This document shows, piece by piece, positions 28,411 to 36,631 of a stretch of DNA of 64,000 nt (position 1 is its first letter; each line of letters opens with the position of its first letter). The translations under genes and the position numbers were made by a program. Below the pieces are notes generated by a model, which was not told where the DNA came from, ran no database searches, and saw only the letters and a list, made by a program, of their open reading frames with translations. Location: NCBI RefSeq assembly GCF_031458395.1, contig NZ_JAVDYJ010000001.1, positions 1,116,001-1,180,000 of the forward strand. The letters are read 5' to 3'. This DNA comes from Enteractinococcus fodinae (GTDB lineage: Bacteria > Actinomycetota > Actinomycetes > Actinomycetales > Micrococcaceae).

Positions 28411-28887
28411 TTAGGCGGCTTCTAAGCCGAGGTCACGACGGAGTTTGTCGACGTGACCTTTGGCTTTAACGTTGTACTGGGCTTCGGTAACTTTGCCTTC
28501 CTCATCAATTACGATCGTCGAGCGGATGAGGCCTTCAAAGACTTTGCCGTAGTTTTTCTTCTCGCCCCAGGCGCCGTAGGCTTCGGCCACTTTGTGGTCT
28601 TCATCGGCCAGCACCGGGAAGTTGAGGTTCTCTTTTTCGGTGAATTTATCCAGGCTTTTGACCGCGTCGGGGGAGATGCCGATGACGGTGTAGCCGTCGG
28701 CGGAAAACCGCTCCATGCGGTCGCGGAAATCGCAGGCCTGGGTGGTGCAGCCCGGGGTCATGGCCTTGGGGTAGAAGTACACGATGACTTTCTGACCGGC
28801 ATAATCGGACAACGACACGGTGTTGCCGTTGGCATCGGGTAGGGAGAACTCGGGGGCGGTATCGCCGGGCTTGAGGCGGTTGGTCAT
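28411..28887 (-). CDS. bcp: Thioredoxin-dependent peroxiredoxin (Bcp type)
   Basis: Cytoplasmic thiol peroxidase of 158 aa that reduces hydroperoxides. It has the AhpC/TSA fold: VIVYFYPKAMTPGCTTQACDFRD with peroxidatic Cys47 and a second Cys at 52, the atypical 2-Cys arrangement of Bcp. Downstream are VIGISPD, FPVLADEDHKVAEAYGAWGEK and RSTIVIDEEGKV. Full length for the family. It lies on the same strand as the metal ABC operon, 17 nt after the binding-protein gene, and may be the last gene of that transcript, linking metal uptake with peroxide defence. Confidence 0.94.
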   Translation of the reverse strand: MTNRLKPGDTAPEFSLPDANGNTVSLSDYAGQKVIVYFYPKAMTPGCTTQACDFRDRMERFSADGYTVIGISPDAVKSLDKFTEKENLNFPVLADEDHKVAEAYGAWGEKKNYGKVFEGLIRSTIVIDEEGKVTEAQYNVKAKGHVDKLRRDLGLEAA

Positions 28888-28904
28888 GGGGTTCCTTTCT
28901 TCGG

Positions 28905-29831
28905 CTACTGCTGTAGACCGTCGGCTATTCTGTTGAGGTTTTCTTCGAGCATGCCCACATAAGTGTCACCGGGTTCACCTTCGGGTGCGAGTTCGTCGGA
29001 GTAGAGGATGGCGTGAATCTCCACACCGGTGTCATCCGAGACTGTTTCCATGGGCGCCGGCGTCACGTTGGATTCGAGAAAGAGTGCCGGTGGTTGATGT
29101 TCTTCGACGAAGTCGATGAGTGAGATGATCTGGTCTGGAGTCCCAATGTCGTCGGTATCCACCGCCCAAATGTAGCCTTCAAGCAGGTCGTAACGGTCAG
29201 CCACATACTGAAAGGCCCGCTCGGAGGTGACCAGCACGCGGCGATCTTCCTCGAGATCGCCGATCTGTTGTTGGTATCGGTCGTGGATGGCGTTGAGTTG
29301 TGCCACGTATTCGGACAGATTGTGTTCATAGGCCTCCGCGTTATCCGGGTCGATTTCAACTAACCCGGCTGCTACGTTTTCAGCCATGATAACGCCCACG
29401 TTGGGATCCAGGAAGGCATGGGGGTTCACGGAGTCTTCGACCCCTTCGGTCAGATACAGCGGTTCCACCCCCTCGGTGGTCACAATGCGATGCTCCTCGG
29501 GCAGCTCAACCGAGTCGGCCATGCGCGCAGCCCAGCCCTGCTCGCCACCTTCTAGATTCAAACCGTTGACGAAAAACACATCGGCATCGGACAATGCGGT
29601 CGTGTCTGCCGGTCTGGAGTCATACTCGTGGGGATCTTGACCGACCGGGACCAGGTTGTGCACTGCGACGTGTTCGCCACCAATTTCTTCCACGATGTCG
29701 GTGAGAATCGTAAAGGTTGCTACGGCTTGGACGGTGTCTGACCCGTTAGAGTCGGCGGTGTCGGGGTCGGCGCAGCCGGCCAAGACGAACGCGCCGAGAG
29801 CGGCAAGCGTAGCGGTCCGGGGTTTGGTCAT
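28905..29831 (-). CDS. Metal ABC transporter substrate-binding lipoprotein (ZnuA/MntC/TroA family)
   Basis: Lipoprotein of 308 aa with lipobox LAGC near residue 20. It has the cluster A-I fold: FTILTDIVEEIGG, VPVGQDPHEYDSRP (first metal His), NPHAFLDPN (second His), and a long backbone helix. The His-rich loop of typical ZnuA is absent, which favours Mn or Fe over high-affinity Zn, but this is only a tendency. The start overlaps the permease stop (ATGA). Confidence 0.9.
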   Translation of the reverse strand: MTKPRTATLAALGAFVLAGCADPDTADSNGSDTVQAVATFTILTDIVEEIGGEHVAVHNLVPVGQDPHEYDSRPADTTALSDADVFFVNGLNLEGGEQGWAARMADSVELPEEHRIVTTEGVEPLYLTEGVEDSVNPHAFLDPNVGVIMAENVAAGLVEIDPDNAEAYEHNLSEYVAQLNAIHDRYQQQIGDLEEDRRVLVTSERAFQYVADRYDLLEGYIWAVDTDDIGTPDQIISLIDFVEEHQPPALFLESNVTPAPMETVSDDTGVEIHAILYSDELAPEGEPGDTYVGMLEENLNRIADGLQQ

Positions 29832-30718
29832 AGGGTTGTTTGCTCCTTGGAGTCGGGGTGGATGGCGATCAGACGACGTTCGCGACGCTTATGGGCCTGG
29901 GTCCAGATAAATCCCTGGGATGGACTGAAGAAAAACGCCAGCACGAACAGGCTGAAGGCGACTAAGACGATGGCAGGTCCGGATTGCAGTTGGAAGGTAT
30001 AGCTAAAATACAGGCCCGCAATTGAAGAGAACATCCCGAACAGCGCTGCTAGCCACATCATCGTGGAAAATTTCTTGGACAACAGAAAAGCCGTCGCTGC
30101 CGGCGTGACGAGCATGGCGACCACGAGAATGACGCCCACGGTCTGGACCGCCGAAACGGTAACAACTGCTAAAGCGATCAGCACCGCGTAATTAATGGCG
30201 CGCGTCGGAAAGCCATAGGCCTTGGCAATTTCTGCGTCCATGGTGGTGATTTGCAGCTGTTTATAGAACAGGACCACCAGGATGGTAATGACCACCGCGA
30301 TGACAATGGATTGCCACATATCCGTGGTGCGGGTGGCGAGCACATCCCCGAATAAAATCGATTGCAATGAAACTGAGGATTCGGTGCGGGCCAGTAGGAT
30401 CACTCCGGCGGCGAGGAATGCCGTAAAGACAATGCCGATGGAAGTGTCGCGTTTGAGTCGAGTATTGGCGTTCACAAAACCGATACCGGCAGCGGCGAGG
30501 AGCCCCGAAATCAGTGCGCCAACAAAAATATTAGCGCCGAAAAAGAACGAAACCGCGATCCCGGGCATGACAGCGTGCGAGATCGCATCTCCCATCAGCG
30601 ACAGGCCGCGCAAAATGATCAGGCACCCCACCACTCCGGAGACGATGCCGATAACCATGGCAGTAATCGCCGCGCGAGTCAGGTGCGGGTAGTTGATCAG
30701 ATCGGTGAAAAATTCCAC
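29828..30718 (-). CDS. Metal ABC transporter permease (ZnuB/MntB family)
   Basis: Integral membrane protein of 296 aa with about eight hydrophobic segments. The family blocks are MVIGIVSGVVGCLIILRGLSLMGDAISHAV, the permease signature region DTSIGIVFTAF, and AVQTVGVILVVAMLVTPAATAF. It begins two bases after the ATPase gene and its last bases overlap the binding-protein gene. Order ATPase, permease, binding protein makes a complete importer. A Ser/Gln-rich basic tail is cytoplasmic. Confidence 0.93.
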   Translation of the reverse strand: MEFFTDLINYPHLTRAAITAMVIGIVSGVVGCLIILRGLSLMGDAISHAVMPGIAVSFFFGANIFVGALISGLLAAAGIGFVNANTRLKRDTSIGIVFTAFLAAGVILLARTESSVSLQSILFGDVLATRTTDMWQSIVIAVVITILVVLFYKQLQITTMDAEIAKAYGFPTRAINYAVLIALAVVTVSAVQTVGVILVVAMLVTPAATAFLLSKKFSTMMWLAALFGMFSSIAGLYFSYTFQLQSGPAIVLVAFSLFVLAFFFSPSQGFIWTQAHKRRERRLIAIHPDSKEQTTL

Positions 30719-30720
30719 GG

Positions 30721-31452
30721 CTACTCCGGACGTCCCAACAGATTCGCGCCGAACGTCGCTGTGAGGTGTTCAGCGGTGAGTTGGTCGGCGACTGGTCCTT
30801 GGGCGATCAGCTGCTGGTTCAACATGATGATGTAGTCAAAATACTGTTCAATATTCGATAGGTCGTGGTGGACCATGACCACGGTTTTGCCGGCTCGGCA
30901 CAGCTCGGTCAAGATCTCTATGATGTTGGCTTCGCTGGCGGCATCGATGCCCATCAGCGGCTCATCGAGCAGTAGGATGTCGGCTTGCTGGGCCAGCGCT
31001 CGGGCAATAAAGACCCGTTGTTGTTGACCGCCCGATAGGTCAGCCACCTGACGGTCGGCGAAATCTTCCATGTGTACTCGCCTCAGTGCACGTCGGGCGA
31101 CTTCGCGTTCGACGGCGCCGGGGCGCTGAAAGACCCGAAGCTTGGGATAGGTACCTAACAGCACCGTGTCGAAGACATTGATGGGGAAATCCCAGTCGGT
31201 GGTGGATCGCTGGGGTACATAGGCTATGCGGCTGCGGACTTTGTCGACGCGCTGACCAAAAAACCGGATGCGACCGTGGCTCGTTTCGACTAACCCCAGC
31301 ACGGCCTTGAGCGTGGTGGATTTTCCGGAGCCATTGGGGCCAATAATGCACGTCATCGTGCCGGCAGGCACCGTAACCGTGAGACCATCGACGGCTTTGA
31401 CACCACGATACGACACGTGCAGATTGTCGATCGTCAACACGTCAGTGGTCAC
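30721..31452 (-). CDS. Metal ABC transporter ATP-binding protein (ZnuC/MntA family)
   Basis: ATPase of 243 aa with Walker A IGPNGSGKSTTLKA, Q-loop VPQRSTTDWDFPINV, signature LSGGQQQRVFIARAL, Walker B ILLLDEPLMGID and H-loop VMVHHDLSN. The Q-loop neighbourhood DWDFP is typical of Mn/Zn/Fe importers. The GTG start at 31452 has AAAGG seven bases upstream; the longer open frame upstream to 31650 lacks homology. It is the first gene of the operon. The divergent spacer carries a palindrome at 31596. Confidence 0.93.
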   Translation of the reverse strand: MTTDVLTIDNLHVSYRGVKAVDGLTVTVPAGTMTCIIGPNGSGKSTTLKAVLGLVETSHGRIRFFGQRVDKVRSRIAYVPQRSTTDWDFPINVFDTVLLGTYPKLRVFQRPGAVEREVARRALRRVHMEDFADRQVADLSGGQQQRVFIARALAQQADILLLDEPLMGIDAASEANIIEILTELCRAGKTVVMVHHDLSNIEQYFDYIIMLNQQLIAQGPVADQLTAEHLTATFGANLLGRPE

Positions 31453-31595
31453 GGTTGGGCCTTTCACATCGGGCGTGGCGGTGGCCACACGCTGTAGTAC
31501 CGGTACATCGCATCTTAGGCAGCTAGCGCGCAACGGCGTACTAATCGACGCGGCATGACTTGAAATCCTGCCGGAAGATTTGGTCTCGATCATAT

Positions 31596-31611
31596 GTTCG
31601 TCGAGACGAAC
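31596..31611. promoter_or_regulatory. Palindrome in the metal ABC / AI-2E divergent spacer
   Basis: Perfect 7-bp arms, GTTCGTC and GACGAAC, around GA. It could be an operator for a metal-responsive regulator (MntR/IdeR/Zur type) of the importer, or part of a longer spacer element. I could not match it to a known consensus. Confidence 0.45.
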
Positions 31612-31728
31612 TTTCAAATATGGTCTGTCGAATCTATGGATGAAGTGCACGAAGGAGACTTCCGGTTCGAAGGTCGCAGGGGTATCCTGAGACAGCAGTA
31701 CCTGCCGATGTCAGCCTGGAGGCGCCCC

Positions 31729-32994
31729 GTGGCAAATACCCTGGACGAACTTCGCGAGTCGCGACAAAATCGACCCCGCTGGTCCCTTTCGCACTTATGG
31801 ACCGACACCATGGGGCGAATGGGCATACGAGCGTTACAGCTGCTCATTATCGGGACGGTCGTCGCATTTGTCGTCCTGGCGCTGTTGAACCTCACCATGG
31901 TTGTGATTCCAACTCTCATTGCCATCATCCTTGCCTGTGCTCTGTGGCCCGTGGTGCGTCTATGCCGTCGCGTGATGTCTAGTATGTTGGCCGCTTGGAC
32001 GGTGTTTTTGGGGTCGCTTCTCGTATTGGGCGGGGTCGGTACAGGTCTGGTCTTTGCGGTCATTAACGAGTGGGAAACACTGGTCGAACAGGCCGTGCAA
32101 GGTTTCAACCAGCTGCGCGAATGGGCTGAGAACATCATGGGCCAGCTGGGACTGACGATTGACCAAGAGCAAATAGATACAGCCCTCGATACGGTCACAG
32201 GCTTTTTGACCTCCGAAGAATTCGGCACCGGTGCGCTGGTCACCATCGGTGCCGCAGGAAGCTTCATCACCGGGCTGGTCCTGTTCCTGGTGATCTTGTT
32301 CTTCCTGCTCAAAGATGGCGACCGGATCTGGGCATTTTTCGTCTCCTGGACCCCGGAGCATTTCCGTGCCCAGTGGATTGCTTCGGGTGATCGGGCGCTT
32401 CAAACGTTTGGTGGTTACATCCGAGGGACCGCCATCGTGGCAGCCGTGGACGCCATCGGGATCACCCTGGCACTGCTTATCTTGCAGGTGCCGTTAGCCA
32501 TCCCACTGGGTGTCGTCGTGTTCCTAGGTGCATTTATCCCCATTGTTGGTGCCACCGTGGCTGGAATTCTCGCCACGCTCGTGGCGCTCGTAACGAACGG
32601 GCCCGTGGTTGCATTGATTGTGCTGGCAGCGGTGATCCTGGTCAACCAATTGGAAGGCAACTTCTTACAACCGGTGGTCATGGCCCAGACGCTGAGCTTG
32701 CACGCCCTGGTCGTGCTGATGGCACTGACCGCCGGGACCGTGCTGGCCGGCATTATCGGCGCAGTGCTGGCCGTGCCACTGGTCGCCGTGGCGTGGAGCA
32801 TTATTAAAGTCTGGACCGGACGCGATGAGCCCTTACAGGTGGATCCCGTCGATCGGGCACAAGAACAGATCCAAGCCGTTAATGCCCACCGCGAACGCGA
32901 ACTTGAAGAACGCAAACAGGAGCGGCAGGCAGCCAAAGCAGCCAAGAAGGACGATAAGGTTTCCTTGGCTGAAGAGCCGACTTCAGACGACTAA
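31729..32994 (+). CDS. AI-2E family transporter (PerM-like permease)
   Basis: Membrane protein of 421 aa. After a basic N terminus it has about eight hydrophobic segments. The family blocks are VVIPTLIAIILACALWPVV, LFLVILFFLLKDGDRIW, GGYIRGTAIVAAVDAIG and NQLEGNFLQPVVMAQTLSLHALVVLMAL. A charged Glu/Lys-rich C-terminal tail is cytoplasmic. The GTG at 31729 is chosen because GGAGG ends six bases upstream; the frame is open to 31594 but without homology. The family name does not prove a signal-export role; relatives include Na/H antiporter-like exporters. Confidence 0.88.
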   Translation: MANTLDELRESRQNRPRWSLSHLWTDTMGRMGIRALQLLIIGTVVAFVVLALLNLTMVVIPTLIAIILACALWPVVRLCRRVMSSMLAAWTVFLGSLLVLGGVGTGLVFAVINEWETLVEQAVQGFNQLREWAENIMGQLGLTIDQEQIDTALDTVTGFLTSEEFGTGALVTIGAAGSFITGLVLFLVILFFLLKDGDRIWAFFVSWTPEHFRAQWIASGDRALQTFGGYIRGTAIVAAVDAIGITLALLILQVPLAIPLGVVVFLGAFIPIVGATVAGILATLVALVTNGPVVALIVLAAVILVNQLEGNFLQPVVMAQTLSLHALVVLMALTAGTVLAGIIGAVLAVPLVAVAWSIIKVWTGRDEPLQVDPVDRAQEQIQAVNAHRERELEERKQERQAAKAAKKDDKVSLAEEPTSDD

Positions 32995-32995
32995 C

Positions 32996-33418
32996 TTATT
33001 CATCGTCGCAGGAGAACGCCCACATCACGCCGAAACGGTCAAAAACCTGGCCGTACCAGCCACCCCAAGGTGCCTGTTCAAAGGGCATACCCACTGAACC
33101 GCCACCGTCGACGAGTTGCTCAATATAGCCGCGGGCCTCATCGGGGGTGCTGGTCGTGTAGAGCAGTGAATACGCGGTGCCTTGGACCGGATAGTCGCGT
33201 TCGTCATCCATGGCGTCCCCGCCGGCAATGATACCCACGGGTAGAATCAGCGTGGCGTGTGCGACCGCTTCCGGGTCGGGTTCAAAGGGCATGTCCTCCA
33301 TGGGGGTATCCCCATAGCGCAAGATCTCAAGTTGTCCGCCGAAGACCTCGTGCCAGTGTTCCATCGCTTCTGCGGTAGTGCCGGGGAGTGCTATGTAGGT
33401 GGCTAATGATCTGGACAT
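32996..33418 (-). CDS. VOC/PhnB-like glyoxalase-fold protein
   Basis: Protein of 140 aa with the vicinal-oxygen-chelate fold as in PhnB/YjdN. The pattern starts with YIALPGTTAEAMEHWHEVFGGQLEILRYGD. It ends with PWGGWYGQVFDRFGVMWAFS, the C-terminal strand typical of the family. Catalytic function is unknown for this group. It is convergent with the AI-2E gene with one base between the stops. Confidence 0.82.
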   Translation of the reverse strand: MSRSLATYIALPGTTAEAMEHWHEVFGGQLEILRYGDTPMEDMPFEPDPEAVAHATLILPVGIIAGGDAMDDERDYPVQGTAYSLLYTTSTPDEARGYIEQLVDGGGSVGMPFEQAPWGGWYGQVFDRFGVMWAFSCDDE

Positions 33419-33518
33419 GGTGTCTCCTCACAGTCAATGAGTTCTCGCGCCACAGTGTAGTGAGTTTGTGCGTGCCCGGGAATGGTTACCAGCGCTCGGT
33501 GTGGAACGTCCCGCCACG

Positions 33519-34772
33519 TCAGGGCTCTTCGGGTTCAGGTTGTTCAACCGTTGGTACGGTCGCCAAGTAGTACCTGCCTTCTGCTTCAAGGATCCCGGCG
33601 CCGGTGGCGGTAATCCCAGTGGGGACGGCCAGGGTCCCGGTGTCGTCCGGATCATATGCGCGACCAATTTGGCCGGTGACCACATTGCGAGCCTCCAGGT
33701 CACCGTCTGAGTTTTCCAGATAGGCCATTGCGGCACCTATGCCCCGAACCTCCAGCCCATCGTTGGGTTCGTCATAGAGGATTTGGCCGGTTGGGCCATA
33801 TCCGGTGAGGGTTTCCCCGAGCATGACCCAGCTTTGACTCGTGGGATCTTGGCCGGCATCCGATAGCCCTTCAGCGAGCACTTCTGCGCTGGTGAGATCG
33901 ACGAGTGCTCGGTCTGTATCATCGGTCCCCAGAAGTACTGCGGGGGAAGTCGCGGCTTCACTGGGATCTGGTAGCCCAACGGGACTCCGCGCGGTGAGGT
34001 TCTCAGCAGTCCAGCCATGGTCTTCCAGGGGCACAGTCCACAGGGGCTCGGCCTCTAGACCACCGGTTGCCAGGTCTGCGGCACGATGTGCCTGAATTGC
34101 TTGCGCATCAACGGTCAGGACCGTGCCATGGAATTCGCCCAGGACTTTGACTTTGTGTTCGCGTTCGTTAACGATGATGTCACCTGAAGCGGGATCAAGG
34201 ACAACTTTTGCATCTGAGGCCCCCATCGCCTGTTCCGTTGGTGCCGCAAATACTGTACCGGGTCCATTATGCGGACCGGGAACATCGATCGGGCCCCAGG
34301 CCAGCTCTCCGGTGTGTAGGTCATACGCGCTGGCAACCGTATTGCCAAGGCTCTGCACTTCTGCGTCAATATCGGTGAGTACCGCATAGTGAAGGTCATC
34401 ATGTGAAGTGATTGTGAATCCGGTACAGCTCAGTGGACGATCAGCTTCCCACAGCAAGGTTCCAGAGCTATCCACCGCCCGGAATGTTAATACGTCCTCA
34501 GCATGTTCAGCAGAGAGAAAGACGCCATCACCATATTGCGGGGGAGTTTGCCATCCCGGATCAACGACTGGTGGGTCGGTGAATTGTAAGGGCAGGCGAA
34601 ATGTTTGCCGGTCAACCTCTGGCGCCGGTGTTTCAAGAACCGACGGTGCTGGATCATACTGGGGCAGGGTCTGCTCATCGGTATTCCCACACGCGCTGAG
34701 GGTCAACAGGCCCGCCAGTGCTAGACCGGCGAGCCAACCAGGTGAATAAGCTGTATTTCTACGCTGTTGCAT
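33519..34772 (-). CDS. PQQ-like beta-propeller lipoprotein
   Basis: Lipoprotein of 417 aa. Signal peptide with lipobox LSAC at about residue 25, then a Pro-rich linker. The remainder shows repeated short strands (VFLSAEHAEDVLTFRAVDSSGTLLWEADRPL, ASAYDLHTGELAWG, AYLENSDGDLEARNVVTGQIGRAYD) as in PQQ-type propellers. I find no catalytic residues; such proteins often act as scaffolds. It lies 56 nt downstream of the DsbA-like gene on the same strand, so it may belong to the operator-controlled redox locus. Confidence 0.75.
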   Translation of the reverse strand: MQQRRNTAYSPGWLAGLALAGLLTLSACGNTDEQTLPQYDPAPSVLETPAPEVDRQTFRLPLQFTDPPVVDPGWQTPPQYGDGVFLSAEHAEDVLTFRAVDSSGTLLWEADRPLSCTGFTITSHDDLHYAVLTDIDAEVQSLGNTVASAYDLHTGELAWGPIDVPGPHNGPGTVFAAPTEQAMGASDAKVVLDPASGDIIVNEREHKVKVLGEFHGTVLTVDAQAIQAHRAADLATGGLEAEPLWTVPLEDHGWTAENLTARSPVGLPDPSEAATSPAVLLGTDDTDRALVDLTSAEVLAEGLSDAGQDPTSQSWVMLGETLTGYGPTGQILYDEPNDGLEVRGIGAAMAYLENSDGDLEARNVVTGQIGRAYDPDDTGTLAVPTGITATGAGILEAEGRYYLATVPTVEQPEPEEP

Positions 34773-34828
34773 CGGTTGACACCTGTGCGGTTGGTGTGAT
34801 GATCAAGCTGATGTTCAATACCACCCTT

Positions 34829-35581
34829 TTATTGTGCGTCTGCGAGAGCGTCATCTACTGCCTCAACGAAGACGTCGGTCGGTTGGGCTCCCACCATGGG
34901 TTTTCCTGCCACGACAAAAGCGGGAGTTGAGTACGCGCCAATATCGAGGCCGAGCTGTTCGTTGACGTCGATCTGTTCTGCTACTGCGTTGGAGTGCATG
35001 TCCGCTGCGAACTGTTCGGTATCAAGTTCTAACTCATCGGCTAAGTCGGTCAGTGCGGCTTCAGTGAGCTCATCCGGTTGGCGTATCTCGCCGTTCGCAT
35101 ACAGTTCCTCATGGTAGACCCAGAATTGGCCCTGCAGTGCAGCGGCGTAAGCGGCTTTGGCGGCCCGCTCCGAGTCGGCCCCGTAGACGTTAACGTCTCG
35201 CCACTCGATCCGGAGTTGCTCATCATTGACGTACTCCATCATGACCGGCAGGGATTCATCGCTCCATGAAGCGCAAAATGGACACTGATAATCTGAGAAG
35301 ACCACAAGGGTCACGGGTGCATCAACGGGCCCAATCGCCAGCGGATCTTCGGGTTCGCGTTGTTCGATGTGGCTCAAATCGATTTGATCGTCTTCATCCT
35401 GTGGCACGACATCAACCACGCCGCCACCGTCATCGTTAGTGCTAGCGGGTGCGGTGCTCTCCTGGCTAACCGTCGGTTGAGCGACCACGAAATACCCAAG
35501 CGCTATCACGATCAGCGCTAGCACGCCGACAATGACGGGTAACAACCACGCGGGTTTGGAAGGCGAATTATGCTGTGCCAA
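34829..35581 (-). CDS. Membrane-anchored DsbA-like thiol oxidoreductase
   Basis: Protein of 250 aa with an N-terminal membrane anchor (about residues 12-34), an acidic linker, and a thioredoxin fold. The active site is CPFC (Cys100, Cys103) in FSDYQCPFCASW; the cis-Pro loop is YSTPAFVV. It would act on extracytoplasmic cysteines. The start is a TTG with GAGGAAG three bases before it; a start further downstream would still keep the anchor. The gene is divergent from the CPVC membrane protein, BlaI and M56 genes across a region with two ACTAT-N5-ATAGT palindromes. It is one of a small number of thiol proteins in this locus. Confidence 0.88.
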   Translation of the reverse strand: MAQHNSPSKPAWLLPVIVGVLALIVIALGYFVVAQPTVSQESTAPASTNDDGGGVVDVVPQDEDDQIDLSHIEQREPEDPLAIGPVDAPVTLVVFSDYQCPFCASWSDESLPVMMEYVNDEQLRIEWRDVNVYGADSERAAKAAYAAALQGQFWVYHEELYANGEIRQPDELTEAALTDLADELELDTEQFAADMHSNAVAEQIDVNEQLGLDIGAYSTPAFVVAGKPMVGAQPTDVFVEAVDDALADAQ

Positions 35582-35618
35582 AAACTTCCTCTTTCAAATA
35601 CGGGCCCGGGGAAGGCTT

Positions 35619-35643
35619 CAATTACTATGGGGGATAGTAATTG
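35619..35643. promoter_or_regulatory. Operator 1: ACTAT-N5-ATAGT palindrome, probable BlaI site
   Basis: A 25-bp inverted repeat with 10-bp perfect arms (outer CAATT, inner ACTAT) around five G. It lies 38-62 bp upstream of the DsbA-like start. Its core matches operator 2. BlaI/MecI-type repressors bind TACTA-rich palindromes of this shape, and a BlaI-family gene is 0.6 kb away. Confidence 0.6.
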
Positions 35644-35671
35644 TTGCGCTTGGCAACTATACACCGTCATC

Positions 35672-35686
35672 ACTATGAGGCATAGT
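35672..35686. promoter_or_regulatory. Operator 2: ACTAT-N5-ATAGT palindrome, probable BlaI site
   Basis: ACTATG-AGG-CATAGT, same core as operator 1 and centred 48 bp from it. It lies 8-22 bp upstream of the ATG of the CPVC membrane protein gene and overlaps its likely -10. A TTGGCA at 35650 is a plausible -35. Repressor binding here would block that promoter. Confidence 0.6.
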
Positions 35687-35693
35687 TGAGGGC

Positions 35694-36233
35694 ATGCTAG
35701 AGACTTTTCGATTCGCGGTGCGCGGTTTAAAGCAGTGGACCAGTCGCCAATTTCAGGTTGCTTTCATCGTGGCAATGCTGGTGGGTCTGCTGATCGGTGT
35801 TGCCACGGTTCTCATCCCCAACCCTTGGTTTGCACGAGACATTGAACCGGTTTGGTGGAACTATCCGGTGTGGCTCCTGACTGCTCTGGCCACGGGCATG
35901 CTCGTGGCCACATACATCAGGCCTGTCCAATCGCAACCTGAGGCACAAGATACGGAAGCGTCATATAACGCACAAGATCGGCATCCAGGCGGAAAAGATC
36001 GCCATAGCAGAATGGGCGTGGTCGGCGGTATCTTGTCCTGGTTTGCTGTCGGGTGTCCAGTATGTAATAAATTGGCACTGATAGCGTTTGGGTATTCCGG
36101 GGCGATCACCTATTTCGCTCCGATCCAACCCTTCTTGGCTCTTGCCGCGCTGCTGCTGACCTTCGGAGCATTAATGTGGCGGCTCAAGGGGCAGGTAGTC
36201 TGCAAGGTGCCCGTCCCCGCAGCCATTGCCTAA
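35694..36233 (+). CDS. Four-span membrane protein with CPVC motif
   Basis: Protein of 179 aa, family not recognised by name. Two hydrophobic segments (about 24-41 and 58-75), a polar middle loop rich in Gln, Asp and His, then two more segments. The second half opens with FAVGCPVCNKLALIAFG: Cys121 and Cys124, with a third Cys at 170. A CPVC pair in the membrane could serve redox exchange with the divergent DsbA-like protein, or bind a soft metal such as copper. It is 32 nt upstream of blaI and preceded by operator 2. The start has a weak site close to the ATG, so the mRNA may be nearly leaderless. Confidence 0.7.
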   Translation: MLETFRFAVRGLKQWTSRQFQVAFIVAMLVGLLIGVATVLIPNPWFARDIEPVWWNYPVWLLTALATGMLVATYIRPVQSQPEAQDTEASYNAQDRHPGGKDRHSRMGVVGGILSWFAVGCPVCNKLALIAFGYSGAITYFAPIQPFLALAALLLTFGALMWRLKGQVVCKVPVPAAIA

Positions 36234-36265
36234 CAGGTTAAAAACGTTATGGAGAACAGTCAGAT

Positions 36266-36631
36266 ATGACATCGAAGCCGTCCCGTTCGGCCCCTCAGCT
36301 CGGTGAGCTCGAACAGCAAGTCATGGACCTGTTGTGGGATTCGAGTCCGCGCAGTGTCCGCGATCTCATGGAGGCGCTGCCGCACAACCCGGCCTACACC
36401 ACGATCGCTACGGTCATGCAAAACCTCAAGACCAAACAGATGGTCGAACCGCAGCGTCAAGGTCGCCTCGTGTTCTACGTGCCCCAACTGACCCGGGAAG
36501 AATATGTTGGGCGTCTCATGCATCAAGCGCTGGATAACAGCCACGACAAGGCCGCTTCGATACTGCACTTTGTGCAAGACATGCCCGAAGATGGCCTGGA
36601 CATGCTCCGCGAGTACTTGAATAAATCATGA
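36266..36631 (+). CDS. BlaI/MecI/CopY family transcriptional repressor
   Basis: Winged-helix regulator of 121 aa. LGELEQQVMDLLW, then SVRDLMEAL, then YTTIATVMQNLKTKQMVEPQRQGRLVFYVP covers the DNA-binding helices and wing; the C-terminal part has the dimerisation helix. Family members are released from DNA by proteolysis through M56 sensors or by metals. Its gene overlaps the M56 gene (ATGA), the canonical pairing. The twin ACTAT-N5-ATAGT palindromes 580 bp upstream are the likely targets and would make the operon self-controlled. Confidence 0.92.
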   Translation: MTSKPSRSAPQLGELEQQVMDLLWDSSPRSVRDLMEALPHNPAYTTIATVMQNLKTKQMVEPQRQGRLVFYVPQLTREEYVGRLMHQALDNSHDKAASILHFVQDMPEDGLDMLREYLNKS

